Assembly (NCBI GenBank): GCA_038087035.1
Contig: CP051187.1
Coordinates: 5,089,001-5,153,000, forward strand
Direction of reading: 5' to 3'
DNA from: Gloeotrichia echinulata CP02
GTDB lineage: Bacteria; Cyanobacteriota; Cyanobacteriia; Cyanobacteriales; Nostocaceae
DNA: 64,000 bases
Part shown: piece after piece, positions 24,237 through 33,938 of the stretch
Layout of the letters: each line of letters opens with the position of its first letter
Position numbering within the stretch: the first letter of the stretch is position 1
Made by a program: the position numbers and the translations under genes
Notes under the pieces: model-generated
Told to the model about the DNA's origin: nothing
Database searches by the model: none
The model's input: the letters and a program-made list of their open reading frames with translations, nothing else

Positions 24237-26084
24237 TTAGGCAAACGCAGCGGTTTTCACGTCGTTATTTCCCAAAATTTCTTGCAATTCATCTGCATCT
24301 ACGGTTTCTTTATCAACCAGCATTTGCGCGATTTGATCAAGAATATGACGGTTATTAACTAGCACTTCTTTGGCGCGTGTATAGGCGACATCTACTAGTT
24401 TGCGGACTTCTTCATCAATGGCTGCGGCGGTTTCTTCGGAGAAATCACGCTCTGACATGATATCGCGACCGAGGAACATATTACCTTGCTGACGACCAAG
24501 GGCAACTGGGCCTAGGCGATCGCTCATGCCAAATCGTGTTATCATCTGACGAGCAACACGGGCTACTTGTTGTAGGTCGTTGGAAGCGCCTGTGGTGACT
24601 TCTTCTTCACCGAAGATTAATTCTTCAGCGATGCGACCACCTAAAGCTACAGCCATCTGATTTTCGAGATAAGCGCGGCTGTATAAACCGGTGTCCATGC
24701 GGTCTTCGCTGGGGGTAAACCAAGTTAAACCACCTGCACGACCACGAGGAATGATGCTAATCTTTTGTACTGGGTCATAGTCGGGCATTAAGGCACCAAC
24801 TAAGGCGTGACCAGCTTCGTGATAAGCTACTAAGGTTTTGCGCTTTTCGCTCATTACTCGGTCTTTCTTTTCTGGCCCTGCTAATACCCGGTCGATAGCG
24901 TCGTTGATTTCGTCCATCGAGATTTCGGTTAAGTTTCGCCGTGCTGCTAAAATTGCGGCTTCATTCAGCAGGTTGGACAAATCTGCACCGGTAAACCCTG
25001 GGGTACGACGGGCGATTCTATCCAAGTCTACATCTTTGGCTAAGGTCTTACCACGGGCATGTACCTTGAGGATTTCACTGCGCCCTGCGTAGTCGGGACG
25101 GTCTACGACAACTTGACGGTCGAAGCGACCAGGACGCAATAATGCTGCGTCTAAGACATCGGGACGGTTGGTAGCAGCAATAATGATGATACCAGTGTTA
25201 CCTTCAAAACCATCCATTTCGGTGAGCAACTGGTTGAGGGTTTGTTCCCGTTCATCGTTACCACCGCCTAAACCTGCACCCCGTTGACGACCTACGGCGT
25301 CAATTTCATCGATGAAGACGATACAGGGAGCATTAGATTTGGCTTGTTCAAACAAGTCCCGGACGCGGGAAGCACCGACACCGACGAACATTTCTACAAA
25401 CTCAGAACCGGAGATGGAGAAGAAGGGTACACCTGCTTCACCTGCGACAGCACGAGCGAGGAGGGTTTTACCAGTACCAGGAGGACCTACTAGCAGGACA
25501 CCTTTAGGAATTTTTGCACCAACTGCGGTAAAGCGATCGGCATTTTTGAGAAAGTCTACGACTTCGTTTAGCTCTAATTTAGCTTGGTCAATACCAGCGA
25601 CATCACCAAAGGTTACTTGGGTTTGTGGCTCCATTTGCACTCTGGCTTTAGACTTACCAAAGTTCATCGCTTGGCTACCTGGACCACCTTGAGCGCGGCG
25701 GAGCAAGAAAAATAAGCCAACTAGAAGCAATACAGGGAAAAATAAGCTGCTAAGTGCTTTAAACCAAAATCCTTCGTCGGTTTGGGGCAAAACAGAGATA
25801 TCAACACCTTTTGCGGTGAGCGTGTTGATTAAGTCAGGGTCGTTGACTAAAGTTACTATTTTCTTGTTACCGTCTCTGGATGTTACCAGGGCTGTAGTAC
25901 GGTCTGCACTCAGACTGACTTTATCTACTGTGCCTTTTTCCACTTCTTGGATAAATTGACTGTATCGCCATGTTTCTCTACTTTGGGGTTGTTTGTCAAA
26001 GAATGCTGTTCCTAGCGCAATGACAACAATAAATAGCAGCGCGTACAGCCCCGCATTTCTCCATCTTTTATTCACTGAGGTCAA
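24237..26084 (-). CDS. ftsH3: ATP-dependent zinc metalloprotease FtsH (FtsH3-like)
   Basis: 615 aa. Two N-terminal membrane segments (about 12-29 and 112-128) flank a lumenal/periplasmic domain. AAA module: Walker A GPPGTGKT (200-207), Walker B IVFIDEID (255-262), arginine fingers in RPGRFDRQ. Protease: HEAGH (422-426) binds zinc. The protein pulls damaged membrane proteins out and degrades them. N-terminal sequence and length fit FtsH3 (Synechocystis Slr1604 type), the shared subunit that pairs with FtsH2 in photosystem II repair and with FtsH1 in iron regulation. Monocistronic, with 76 bp to the next gene. Confidence 0.93.
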   Translation of the reverse strand: MTSVNKRWRNAGLYALLFIVVIALGTAFFDKQPQSRETWRYSQFIQEVEKGTVDKVSLSADRTTALVTSRDGNKKIVTLVNDPDLINTLTAKGVDISVLPQTDEGFWFKALSSLFFPVLLLVGLFFLLRRAQGGPGSQAMNFGKSKARVQMEPQTQVTFGDVAGIDQAKLELNEVVDFLKNADRFTAVGAKIPKGVLLVGPPGTGKTLLARAVAGEAGVPFFSISGSEFVEMFVGVGASRVRDLFEQAKSNAPCIVFIDEIDAVGRQRGAGLGGGNDEREQTLNQLLTEMDGFEGNTGIIIIAATNRPDVLDAALLRPGRFDRQVVVDRPDYAGRSEILKVHARGKTLAKDVDLDRIARRTPGFTGADLSNLLNEAAILAARRNLTEISMDEINDAIDRVLAGPEKKDRVMSEKRKTLVAYHEAGHALVGALMPDYDPVQKISIIPRGRAGGLTWFTPSEDRMDTGLYSRAYLENQMAVALGGRIAEELIFGEEEVTTGASNDLQQVARVARQMITRFGMSDRLGPVALGRQQGNMFLGRDIMSERDFSEETAAAIDEEVRKLVDVAYTRAKEVLVNNRHILDQIAQMLVDKETVDADELQEILGNNDVKTAAFA

Positions 26085-26160
26085 TCCTCCTGTATTTGTG
26101 CGCGGGCATTATTAAGAATTATGTTAACTTATCTTAAGGTATAACATAATATTGTGTCGT

Positions 26161-26952
26161 TTATGGTAGAAAAAGCTTCCTGAGTTGCTGAAAACTAGCA
26201 TGGTCGGGATTATATTCTAGCGACCCTGTGGGGTGCTTAACGGTATGGATGGGGATGATTTCCACCACACTATTAGTGTAGGCGATCGCTTCCAATCCCT
26301 TGACTAACTCCATTGTCCAAGGTTCCTCCTTTACCTGGTGTTGCTGGATTCTTAACCAATTTACAATCTGCTTTCTCATAATTCCTGGCAAAATTGAATT
26401 TGCTACCGGCGGTGTCCACCAACAACCATCCCGCCATCCCCAAAGATTGCCTGTGCTAGTTTCTAGCCAATTTCCCCCAGTATCAACTAAAATCGCCTCT
26501 TGAGCATCTAACTTGTGAGCGCTATTCTTTGCTAACCACGCACTCAAATAGTTGCCTGTTTTGTGACTCGGTAAATTGCGAGTTAATTCGCAGCTAGAAA
26601 CGGCGCACATTATACCATTTTTTTGTAATTGTGTCAAATTGGGTGGTAAAAACCTGCCAATTATCCATTCTCGTCCATCAGGAAAGAGAGTAATTCGCAG
26701 AACCGGGAAATGTGCCAAGAGAATTTGGGCACCTTGACGCACTCTATTCCAGTTTGGTTGCTGCCAACCGAAATACTGCAAACTAGATTGTAGGCGATCG
26801 CAGTGTGAGCGCCAGTTGGTTAAAGTGCTATCGAGGGAGTGGTCATAAACCCGCAACGTTGTAAAAACTGTTGCACCATAGAGTAACCCTGGATCGTCAA
26901 TGTCTAATTCCAGGGTTCGCGACTCAATTAATTTACCGTCGTACCAGAACAT
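26161..26952 (-). CDS. class IV aminotransferase (aminodeoxychorismate lyase-like)
   Basis: 263 aa PLP enzyme of fold type IV. Catalytic lysine is in SHKTGNYLSAWLAK near residue 131. The substrate region includes LDAQEAILVD and WLETSTGNLWGW, and LPGIMRKQIVNWL follows. Closest in architecture to PabC, which makes 4-aminobenzoate for folate, but branched-chain and D-amino acid aminotransferases share the fold, so substrate is not settled. Lies 57 bp after the next gene's end on the same strand. Confidence 0.8.
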   Translation of the reverse strand: MFWYDGKLIESRTLELDIDDPGLLYGATVFTTLRVYDHSLDSTLTNWRSHCDRLQSSLQYFGWQQPNWNRVRQGAQILLAHFPVLRITLFPDGREWIIGRFLPPNLTQLQKNGIMCAVSSCELTRNLPSHKTGNYLSAWLAKNSAHKLDAQEAILVDTGGNWLETSTGNLWGWRDGCWWTPPVANSILPGIMRKQIVNWLRIQQHQVKEEPWTMELVKGLEAIAYTNSVVEIIPIHTVKHPTGSLEYNPDHASFQQLRKLFLP

Positions 26953-27009
26953 GATCGGGAGGTGGGGGAGAGGGGGAGATCACAGGACAAATGACAAATT
27001 ACCAATTGA

Positions 27010-27798
27010 TCAATCTTGGGGGGGAAATAAAATTTGGCTATTACCTTGAGGAGTGGTAATTACTTTACCGCCTAAAGCCTCAATTGCGTTAATTGCCCTT
27101 TTACGAGTTCTTTCATCTACTTTATTATTTAACACCATTGCCCAAGTAGCAATGCGAGCGTGTTTACTATCTGGATTACGATTTAAAAAATCAACTGTTT
27201 TCTGGGAAATAGCAGCAAAATATTTACTTTCTTCATCTGAATAGGTGCTAGCCCATTTCGCTGCTGTTTCAAAAGATTGCTTGGACGATTGAGCATCGCC
27301 TAAAAATAATAATTCATCAATTCCTTTATAGCGCCATGCATAATAAGACTTTTCGGGAACTTGAGGAGATAATGATTTTAAGCCTTGATCCATCAATTTT
27401 ATCGCCCTTTCTGGCATAGCAGCATATAAAGAAGTGCTGGTAGAAAGACTCAGATAAGCTTCTAAAAAACGTGGGTCGCGTGCGAGAATAATTTCAAAAT
27501 ATTCTGGACTGAGACTATATCCTGTTTTCTCCCGAACATCATCATCGCCAAAGTATTGCAAAAACTTGAGATATACGAAATCAGCCATCAAGTTATCGTA
27601 CCCAAAACTGGGCATTTTTTTGAGTAAACTGAGACTGGTATTTTCTACCTTGATTTCTTTTTCTAAAGTTTCTAAGGAGGGAGTTTCTTGAGTATTTATC
27701 AGTTTTTGCAGTCGGGGATATTGGATTAAACCAACTGCTAAGGTACACAAACAGATTGTCAAAGACGCACCAACAGCTTGATGAGATAAAAAAAACAT
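27010..27798 (-). CDS. conserved cyanobacterial TPR-like membrane-anchored protein
   Basis: 262 aa, function unknown. Residues 8-26 (VGASLTICLCTLAVGLIQY) form one hydrophobic anchor. The remainder is helical with TPR-like spacing: FGYDNLMADFVYLKFLQYFGDDDVR, FEIILARDPRFLEAYLSLS, AIKLMDQGLKSL, then QSFETAAKWASTY. The C-terminus RTRKRAINAIEALGGKVITTPQGNSQILFPP is distinctive and I associate it with a family found across cyanobacteria. Possibly cotranscribed with the aminotransferase 57 bp downstream. Confidence 0.7.
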   Translation of the reverse strand: MFFLSHQAVGASLTICLCTLAVGLIQYPRLQKLINTQETPSLETLEKEIKVENTSLSLLKKMPSFGYDNLMADFVYLKFLQYFGDDDVREKTGYSLSPEYFEIILARDPRFLEAYLSLSTSTSLYAAMPERAIKLMDQGLKSLSPQVPEKSYYAWRYKGIDELLFLGDAQSSKQSFETAAKWASTYSDEESKYFAAISQKTVDFLNRNPDSKHARIATWAMVLNNKVDERTRKRAINAIEALGGKVITTPQGNSQILFPPQD

Positions 27799-27844
27799 AC
27801 TTTTTTACTTTTTTTCTAAAATACAGCAACAGATTTATACCTTT

Positions 27845-27872
27845 GTAGGGGCGCAAGGCCTTGCGCCCCTAC
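27845..27872. repeat. GTAGGGGCG 28-bp palindrome
   Basis: Fourth perfect copy of the dispersed palindrome, between the ackA stop side and the start of the upstream TPR-like gene. Only the palindrome itself is shared here, not the longer flanks. Confidence 0.85.
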
Positions 27873-27902
27873 CCAATCTAAATGATTTGTCGCTCTACAT
27901 TG

Positions 27903-29120
27903 TTACTTTTGTAAAAGTTGCCAACATTGTTGAGCGATCGCCCAAGGTTCTTGAGTATGAATCACTACTACCCGTACTGTTGAATTTTCGGTAGCGATAT
28001 CCTGATCCACGGGATGTGCTTGATTTTTCTGTGGGTCGATTTTCAGTCCCAAAAATCCAAAAGCTTCAGAGACCGCTTGACGAATTCCTGGAGAGTGTTC
28101 ACCTACACCTGCGGTGAAGACTAAAGCATCTAATCCCCGTAAACTAGCAAGCATCGAACCAATACCAGACCGCAAACGATGGACGTACATATCCCAAGCG
28201 AGTTGGGCGCGGTAGTTACCTTGGGCGATCGCTTCCATGACTTTGGGTAAATCGCTGGATATACCTGAAATTCCACGTAAGCCAGAAGCTTTATTTAACA
28301 CATAATCTAGTCTTTCGGCAGAGTAATTAGATTGGCGCAACAGGTAAATCAAAATCCCTGGATCAATGGAACCGCTACGACTACCCATCATCAACCCATC
28401 CAGGGGTGTGAAGCCCATAGTGGTGTCAATACTGCGACCGTTTTCAATCGCCGCCAAAGAGCAGCCATTACCGAGATGACAGGTTATTAACCGCAGGGAT
28501 GCTAAATCTCGACCGAGAATGTCTGCAGCACGTTGAGCGCAGTATTGGTGACTGATCCCATGAAACCCGTAGCGACGGATACCTTCTTCTACCCACTCGT
28601 AGGGGCCGGGATAAATTGCTGCTGCATCGGGGAGAGTGGCATGAAATCCGGTATCAAATACTGCCACTTGTGGTACATCTGGCAAACTTTCTTCTATGGC
28701 TTCTATGCCTTCTAAAGCGGCTGGATTGTGTGCTGGTGCTAGGGTAGAAAGTCTGGCGATCGCCTTTTTAACGTCTTCCGTAATTACTACACTACTTCGG
28801 TAATCTTGTCCACCATGTACCACCCGATGTCCCACTACATCGATTTCTGAAAGCTGACTAATTACCTTGGTAGCACCGCGAGTCAGGCTATAAAGCATAT
28901 ACGTAACGTGGGCGCGTCGGGAGTCACCATAAATTGATTCTTGCAACACAGCACCAGTAGCGGTTTTTACCTCAATTTCTGCCACGCCTCGGTCTTGAGT
29001 CCAGTTGACTTTTCCTTCCCAAAGGGGCTGGGGTGCTTGTTGAGGGATAGTCTCGTCTGAAATCTCATACAGACAACTTTTTTGGCTACTAGATCCAGCA
29101 TTGAGTACAAGTATTTTCAT
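27903..29120 (-). CDS. ackA: acetate kinase
   Basis: 405 aa. Interconverts acetate plus ATP with acetyl phosphate. Signatures: MKILVLNAGSSSQKSCLYE at the start (family pattern LVLNAGSSS), VGHRVVHGG near residue 98-106, FDTGFHATLP near 154-163, and GISHQYCAQRA, CHLGNGCS, MGFTPLDGLMMGSRSGSIDPG in the middle. Full length. No pta (phosphotransacetylase) gene is adjacent. Confidence 0.96.
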   Translation of the reverse strand: MKILVLNAGSSSQKSCLYEISDETIPQQAPQPLWEGKVNWTQDRGVAEIEVKTATGAVLQESIYGDSRRAHVTYMLYSLTRGATKVISQLSEIDVVGHRVVHGGQDYRSSVVITEDVKKAIARLSTLAPAHNPAALEGIEAIEESLPDVPQVAVFDTGFHATLPDAAAIYPGPYEWVEEGIRRYGFHGISHQYCAQRAADILGRDLASLRLITCHLGNGCSLAAIENGRSIDTTMGFTPLDGLMMGSRSGSIDPGILIYLLRQSNYSAERLDYVLNKASGLRGISGISSDLPKVMEAIAQGNYRAQLAWDMYVHRLRSGIGSMLASLRGLDALVFTAGVGEHSPGIRQAVSEAFGFLGLKIDPQKNQAHPVDQDIATENSTVRVVVIHTQEPWAIAQQCWQLLQK

Positions 29121-29412
29121 GCTACTTTCATTGTCACATTTTCAGGAGCAAAATCAACCAACCTAGAAAGATTTTGGTCTAATGGGCTTTGTTCGCTATC
29201 AACTTTTGCCAAAGCTTCTATTTATTTTAAAGCAATTATTGAACTTCTCTAAACATAGGAAAATTCAGCAGCAGCAAAATTGCATAAATTGTAAGTATTT
29301 CTTAATTTTGTTTTAGACTTAAAAAAGTATTATGTTTATTAGAAGATTCCAGGTAATATTTTGCCGCAGTTTAATTCCTAAGTCTATTGTTTACCACACC
29401 ACTGACCACTGA

Positions 29413-30567
29413 CTAATTATTATAAATCGGTAAATTAACAATAAATGTTGTACCAACTCCAACTTTACTGGCAAAATTAATTTCTCCACCATGTAAATCT
29501 ACATAATGTTTGACAATTGCCAGACCTAAACCATTACCAGGTATTTTACCTACATTACCACCTCTTTGAAAAGAAGTGAACAAGTTTTCTTGATCCGCTT
29601 CGGGAATCCCAATACCCTCATCTTGGATACGAAAAATCACTTCTTCTTGTATAAAAAATAGGTCGAAACGCACCGTACCACCATCGGGTGAATATTTAAT
29701 GGCGTTGGCTAACAAATTAGTTAGGATATGGCGCAGTAGTTTCTCATCTAAGCAAGGTAGTTGATTTGTTTTAGTTAGCAAAGGGGAATTTTGTGAGGTG
29801 CTAGTATCTTCTAAGATTTTAGAGCTTCCTTGGATCGTGAAGATAATATTATGATTTTTGCTAGCACTAACTTTAATTTCTGATACTAAATCTTTACAAA
29901 AATCTTCTAAATCCATTGGCGCTGGATTGAACTGATGTTTACCTATTTCAGCCTTACCAATTAGCAATACATCAGTCAATAAATGGTCGAGATATTTAAC
30001 AGATTTTTGAATGTTATGGATATATTCATCTTTGGTAGCCTCATTTAATTGACTGCTATAATTTGATAGCAACTCAGTATAATTAAAAATATTGCTTAAG
30101 GGATTACGAAATTCGTGGCTAACCATTGAAACAAAGTGAGATTTAATTTTTCTATCTTCTTGTTCTTTTTCTAAAGCTTGACGCATAACTAATTCTGTTT
30201 GATGTTTGCTTAAAGCAATTTCAATGGTCGTAATTAATTGAGTTTCTTCAAAGGGTTTAAGAACATAGCCAAATGGTTGTGTCGTTTTTGCCCTTTGCAA
30301 GTTATTTGCGTCTGAATAAGCAGTTAAATAAACCACTGGTATATTGAAATGAGTCACAATTTCTGCAGTTGCTTCTATACCGTTCATCTTTCCTTTTAGC
30401 ATCACATCCATCAAGATTAAATCTGGATGCAATTCTCCTGCTTTTTCAATCGCTAATTCTCCATAAGCAACCATTCCGACAACATTATATCCCGAATTTT
30501 CTAGACAATTTTTGATATCATAAGCGATAATTCTTTCGTCTTCTACAATCAGGATATTTGCTTTCAT
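29413..30567 (-). CDS. response regulator receiver - histidine kinase hybrid
   Basis: 384 aa. Receiver domain 1-120: phospho-acceptor Asp in LILMDVMLKGKMNG, Thr in VVYLTAYSD, Lys in GYVLKPFEE. HisKA from about 140: phospho-His in FVSMVSHEFRNPL. HATPase: N-box HILTNLLANAIKYSPDGG, DEGIGIP, GNGLGLAIVKHYV. Receiver-first kinases typically accept phosphate from another kinase, then signal onward. Cytoplasmic, no membrane segment. It lies 14 bp after the kinase gene 30582-32936, so the two probably form an operon and a phosphorelay. Confidence 0.9.
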   Translation of the reverse strand: MKANILIVEDERIIAYDIKNCLENSGYNVVGMVAYGELAIEKAGELHPDLILMDVMLKGKMNGIEATAEIVTHFNIPVVYLTAYSDANNLQRAKTTQPFGYVLKPFEETQLITTIEIALSKHQTELVMRQALEKEQEDRKIKSHFVSMVSHEFRNPLSNIFNYTELLSNYSSQLNEATKDEYIHNIQKSVKYLDHLLTDVLLIGKAEIGKHQFNPAPMDLEDFCKDLVSEIKVSASKNHNIIFTIQGSSKILEDTSTSQNSPLLTKTNQLPCLDEKLLRHILTNLLANAIKYSPDGGTVRFDLFFIQEEVIFRIQDEGIGIPEADQENLFTSFQRGGNVGKIPGNGLGLAIVKHYVDLHGGEINFASKVGVGTTFIVNLPIYNN

Positions 30568-30581
30568 GTTTTTTGTCCTCG

Positions 30582-32936
30582 CTAGTTTCGCTCGACGAAC
30601 GTAATTGTAAAGACAGTGCCTAAGCTTGTATTGAATGCAATAGTTCCTTCTAGTTGTTCTACTAAATTCCAGACTAGTTGCAACCCAAGTGATTGCTGTT
30701 TATGTACTTCTATATCTTGTGGTAATCCTACTCCATTATCACTAACATTTAACAAATATTTATTTAGAGGTAATTTAATAAAATCAACATAAATATCACC
30801 TGCATCTTTATCTGTAAAGGCATGTTTGATAGAATTAGAAATGAGTTCATTGACAATTAGCCCACAGGGAATTGCCGTATCAATTTTTAATAAACTTTTA
30901 TCAATATTTAAATGTATTTTGATATCGCGATTGACTCCATAAGACCTGATTAAACTATTGGTTACATTCTGAATATAATCAGAAATGCCAATTCTTGCCA
31001 AGTCGTTAGATTGATATAAATTTTCGTGAAGCATCGCCATAGCGCGAACACGATTATGGCTATCTTGGAACATTTCCAGAGCCTGCTTATCATTAATATA
31101 TTTAGCTTGCAGACGTAACAAACTAGAAATAATTTGTAAATTATTCTTAACGCGATGGTGAATTTCTTTTAAAAGAACATCTTTTTCTTTTAGAGAGGCT
31201 TTGAGTTTATTTTCTACCTGGATGCGAGCAGTAATATCGGTATTTGAACCAGCCATGAAACAAGGATTACCCTTTGCATCCCTCAGCAGTGTACCACGGG
31301 CGAGGAACCATATATAATTGCCATTTTTGTCCAACATCCGGTGTTCAATTTCGTATTTAGGAACCAGTCCTTCTAAATAATCATTAATTGAACTTTTCAA
31401 CGATTCAGTATCATCAGGATGGACAAATTTTAGCCAATCTTCAAAGTATGTAATATTTTCCTTTTCGCTATACCCAAGCATCGCTTTTAAATTGGGGTCT
31501 ATATAGATTTCATTGGTTTGAATGTTCCATTCCCATATCCCCACTTTACCTGCACTGATCGCTCGTGTATATCGTTCTTTACTGACTCGTAGTGCTTGTT
31601 CTGCTCGTTTACGATCTAAAGTATTTCCTAAAATTTTTCCGATCATTTTCAGCAAGAGAACGCAGTCTTCATTCCAGATTTTAGGAGTGAGGATTGAATC
31701 AAATTCAAGATAACCAATCAACACCCCACTGGAAACTATAGGTACAATAATTAATGATTGAATATATTGCTTTTCTACAGCCTTCTGCTCGGAAATAGCT
31801 TCTTTGATAAATTCACTAACACAAGGAATATAAACAGTTTCCAGGCGGACAAGTTTTTCCATTACCTTGGGTAAGACCGCCTCTGAGATGTTTTTTAAGT
31901 AGTAAAGTTGCCTTTCAAACCCTTTAGCACACCACTCATAGGTGTTTTCTTTTTTGATATCGTTATTAGCAAATAAATATACATAACTGCGTTCAACATT
32001 GGCAATTTCACCAATTACCTGCAATGCTTGGTTGATCCCGTTATCAATCTCATCAGGAGCAAGATTAATAAAGTGGGTTGATATAGTAGTAATCAGTTGT
32101 TCAAATTCAACTCGATATCGTAGTTCGCGTTCTATCCGCTGGTGTTCAATATTTTCTAGCAGCAACCGCTCGTTAGTCTTTCTTAATTCAGTTGCTTTTA
32201 ACTCAGAATTTGTTTGTAATATCTGTGCTTCTGTGGTATGAAGATTGCCAATTCCTCCTGGCAAAACTTGATTAGTTTTTAGCAATTCCTCCGTTGCTTG
32301 AGCAACACGTTTTTCTAACTCTTGTTCAGATTTATGCAAAGCTAATTCCAATGAGCAGCGTTTCGCCATTTCACATTCCAACTGCTTCCTGGTTTCTGTG
32401 AGTTCCTGCTGCAATCTTAGTGCCAAACTTTCTATGGTTACAATTCCTGAAAATTGCCCCTGATCATCGACAATTGGAAAATGACGTAAGCCAGACTGAC
32501 GCATTAGGGATAATGTTGTATTCACATCAAAATCTTGTTCTAAGGTAATTATTGGTTCTTGCATTACCTCCGAAATTTCTACTGCTGCACAATTCATCCC
32601 GGAAGTAATTAATGATGCTAAATCCGCCAGTGTGAATATGCCCAATAAATGCGATTCCTCCACAATATACACGCAATCAATCAGCGGAATCGCTTCATTA
32701 TTTTGGCAAGATTTTCTGGCAATCGTCATGCAATTTGATGCAGGCGTTAATTTCTCGTCAACTGTTTTTCCTAGGCTACGGTAGGATTTCTCCAAACTGT
32801 GAGCATCTAGAAATAATACGTCTTCTACGCCTATAGACTGTCCTGCTTGTCCCATATAAATCATAATCTCTCGTAACGGAGTATGGGGCGCACAAATCAG
32901 GATAGAATCTTGAATTGCATAGTCTAAGACGGGCAT
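30582..32936 (-). CDS. CBS-GAF-PAS sensor histidine kinase (HisKA_2 type)
   Basis: 784 aa soluble sensor. Residues about 5-180 are a CBS pair (ISEVMQEPIITLEQDFDVNTTLSLMRQSGLRHFPIVDDQGQFSGIVT marks the second). A coiled coil follows (about 180-280), then a GAF domain (about 290-445), a PAS/PAC (about 460-580, GIWEWNIQTNEIYIDPNLKAMLGYS). The kinase core begins LLKEIHHRVKNNLQIISSLLRLQ, the HisKA_2 phospho-His pattern, and ends with NELISNSIKHAF, DNGVGLP and SLGLQLVWNLVEQL. CBS pairs usually bind adenosine nucleotides, GAF and PAS bind ligands or cofactors. Paired with the receiver-kinase 14 bp downstream. Confidence 0.9.
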   Translation of the reverse strand: MPVLDYAIQDSILICAPHTPLREIMIYMGQAGQSIGVEDVLFLDAHSLEKSYRSLGKTVDEKLTPASNCMTIARKSCQNNEAIPLIDCVYIVEESHLLGIFTLADLASLITSGMNCAAVEISEVMQEPIITLEQDFDVNTTLSLMRQSGLRHFPIVDDQGQFSGIVTIESLALRLQQELTETRKQLECEMAKRCSLELALHKSEQELEKRVAQATEELLKTNQVLPGGIGNLHTTEAQILQTNSELKATELRKTNERLLLENIEHQRIERELRYRVEFEQLITTISTHFINLAPDEIDNGINQALQVIGEIANVERSYVYLFANNDIKKENTYEWCAKGFERQLYYLKNISEAVLPKVMEKLVRLETVYIPCVSEFIKEAISEQKAVEKQYIQSLIIVPIVSSGVLIGYLEFDSILTPKIWNEDCVLLLKMIGKILGNTLDRKRAEQALRVSKERYTRAISAGKVGIWEWNIQTNEIYIDPNLKAMLGYSEKENITYFEDWLKFVHPDDTESLKSSINDYLEGLVPKYEIEHRMLDKNGNYIWFLARGTLLRDAKGNPCFMAGSNTDITARIQVENKLKASLKEKDVLLKEIHHRVKNNLQIISSLLRLQAKYINDKQALEMFQDSHNRVRAMAMLHENLYQSNDLARIGISDYIQNVTNSLIRSYGVNRDIKIHLNIDKSLLKIDTAIPCGLIVNELISNSIKHAFTDKDAGDIYVDFIKLPLNKYLLNVSDNGVGLPQDIEVHKQQSLGLQLVWNLVEQLEGTIAFNTSLGTVFTITFVERN

Positions 32937-33938
32937 AGTATTAATCTCTTAGAGCTACATTAATTTTGTAGCTTATCATTATTTTTGATACATTAAGCGT
33001 TGGCTGAAAAATTATTCTTTCTAGATGTAAAATTTATGCAGGCGATTGTCATTTTTCCTTTATCCTTGGTAAGGGGTTTGGGCATATTTACGTTTTGTAA
33101 TAGACTTTTATCTATTCCCAATGACTGACTCAATCACAAAATTCAAATGTAGAATTCTCTCGGATTGACTGATGAGGCAAATCATGAATAAATGTAACTA
33201 TCTCGGTGAATCTCTAGCTGGGAAATAGCTGATTTATTTTTTTACCGAAAGCTTGGGTCTAGAGCCACCGTTCTTCTAGGACGGCTTTTTGGTAAAATAG
33301 TGGCAACAGGCAGGGCATTGTCTGTCGGGCTAGGTGATGTAAGACGGGCTATGCCTGCTATTGCTGTTTGAATCCAGAATCCCTGAACTTTCAGATCAGG
33401 GAGTATGTCAACATCATTCATTGGTAGGCATTGCCGACTCTACGAGGATTGGTAGTACCCAATCGCCAGTCCCTAGTTCAATTACAAATAGCCTATGAAC
33501 CAGGAAGTAGGGAAATTAGAAAGATGAGGAAATACTTCTAACAGTGTAATTACTTAGGCTACATCATGCATAATTACCCTGTTCCCAAGATTTTGTCATT
33601 GTTTGACCAGAGGAACTGTATCACAATAGACTGAGACGATTGAGAATTGTGAGAGATTAGTAACATTGATACCCTGATGAATTTAATCTAGAATTTATGG
33701 CTGTAATCTTGTAAAATCTACCCTTTGATAGATGTAATTTGCAAGATAACACTTCCCTGATGCTAGATTAAGTCATAAATAATATTATTTCTTCGTGGTT
33801 ATTACTGAAATCTTTCTGCGTAAGCAGGAGTGCTATTTATTACATAGCGCATTATTACCTAGCAAAGGTAAAGGGGACAAGGCGACAAGGAAGGAGACAA
33901 GGAGACTAAATTAGATATAGGGCGTAAAAAATAAACTG
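32937..33938. other. 1-kb intergenic region with short mobile element
   Basis: The kinase gene and glcE are transcribed away from this region. 33066-33115 resembles 3706-3757 upstream of proS (shared CATATTTACGTTTTG core). The 166-bp element at 33246-33411 is described separately. 33865-33905 holds loose GACAAGG repeats just before glcE. I see no gene; promoters for both flanking genes should lie here. Confidence 0.6.
33246..33411 (+). mobile_element. 166-bp non-autonomous tnpB-end element, copy B
   Basis: Starts after TTAC (33242-33245) with CGAAAG..GGGTCTAGAGCC and hairpin CCGTTCTTCTAGGACGG; ends with hairpin CCCTGA..TCAGGG and GGGAGTATGTCAA at 33411. About 95% identical to 13282-13448, differing mainly in one 7-bp patch. 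Near-identity implies recent movement, presumably helped by a transposase encoded elsewhere. Confidence 0.88.
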
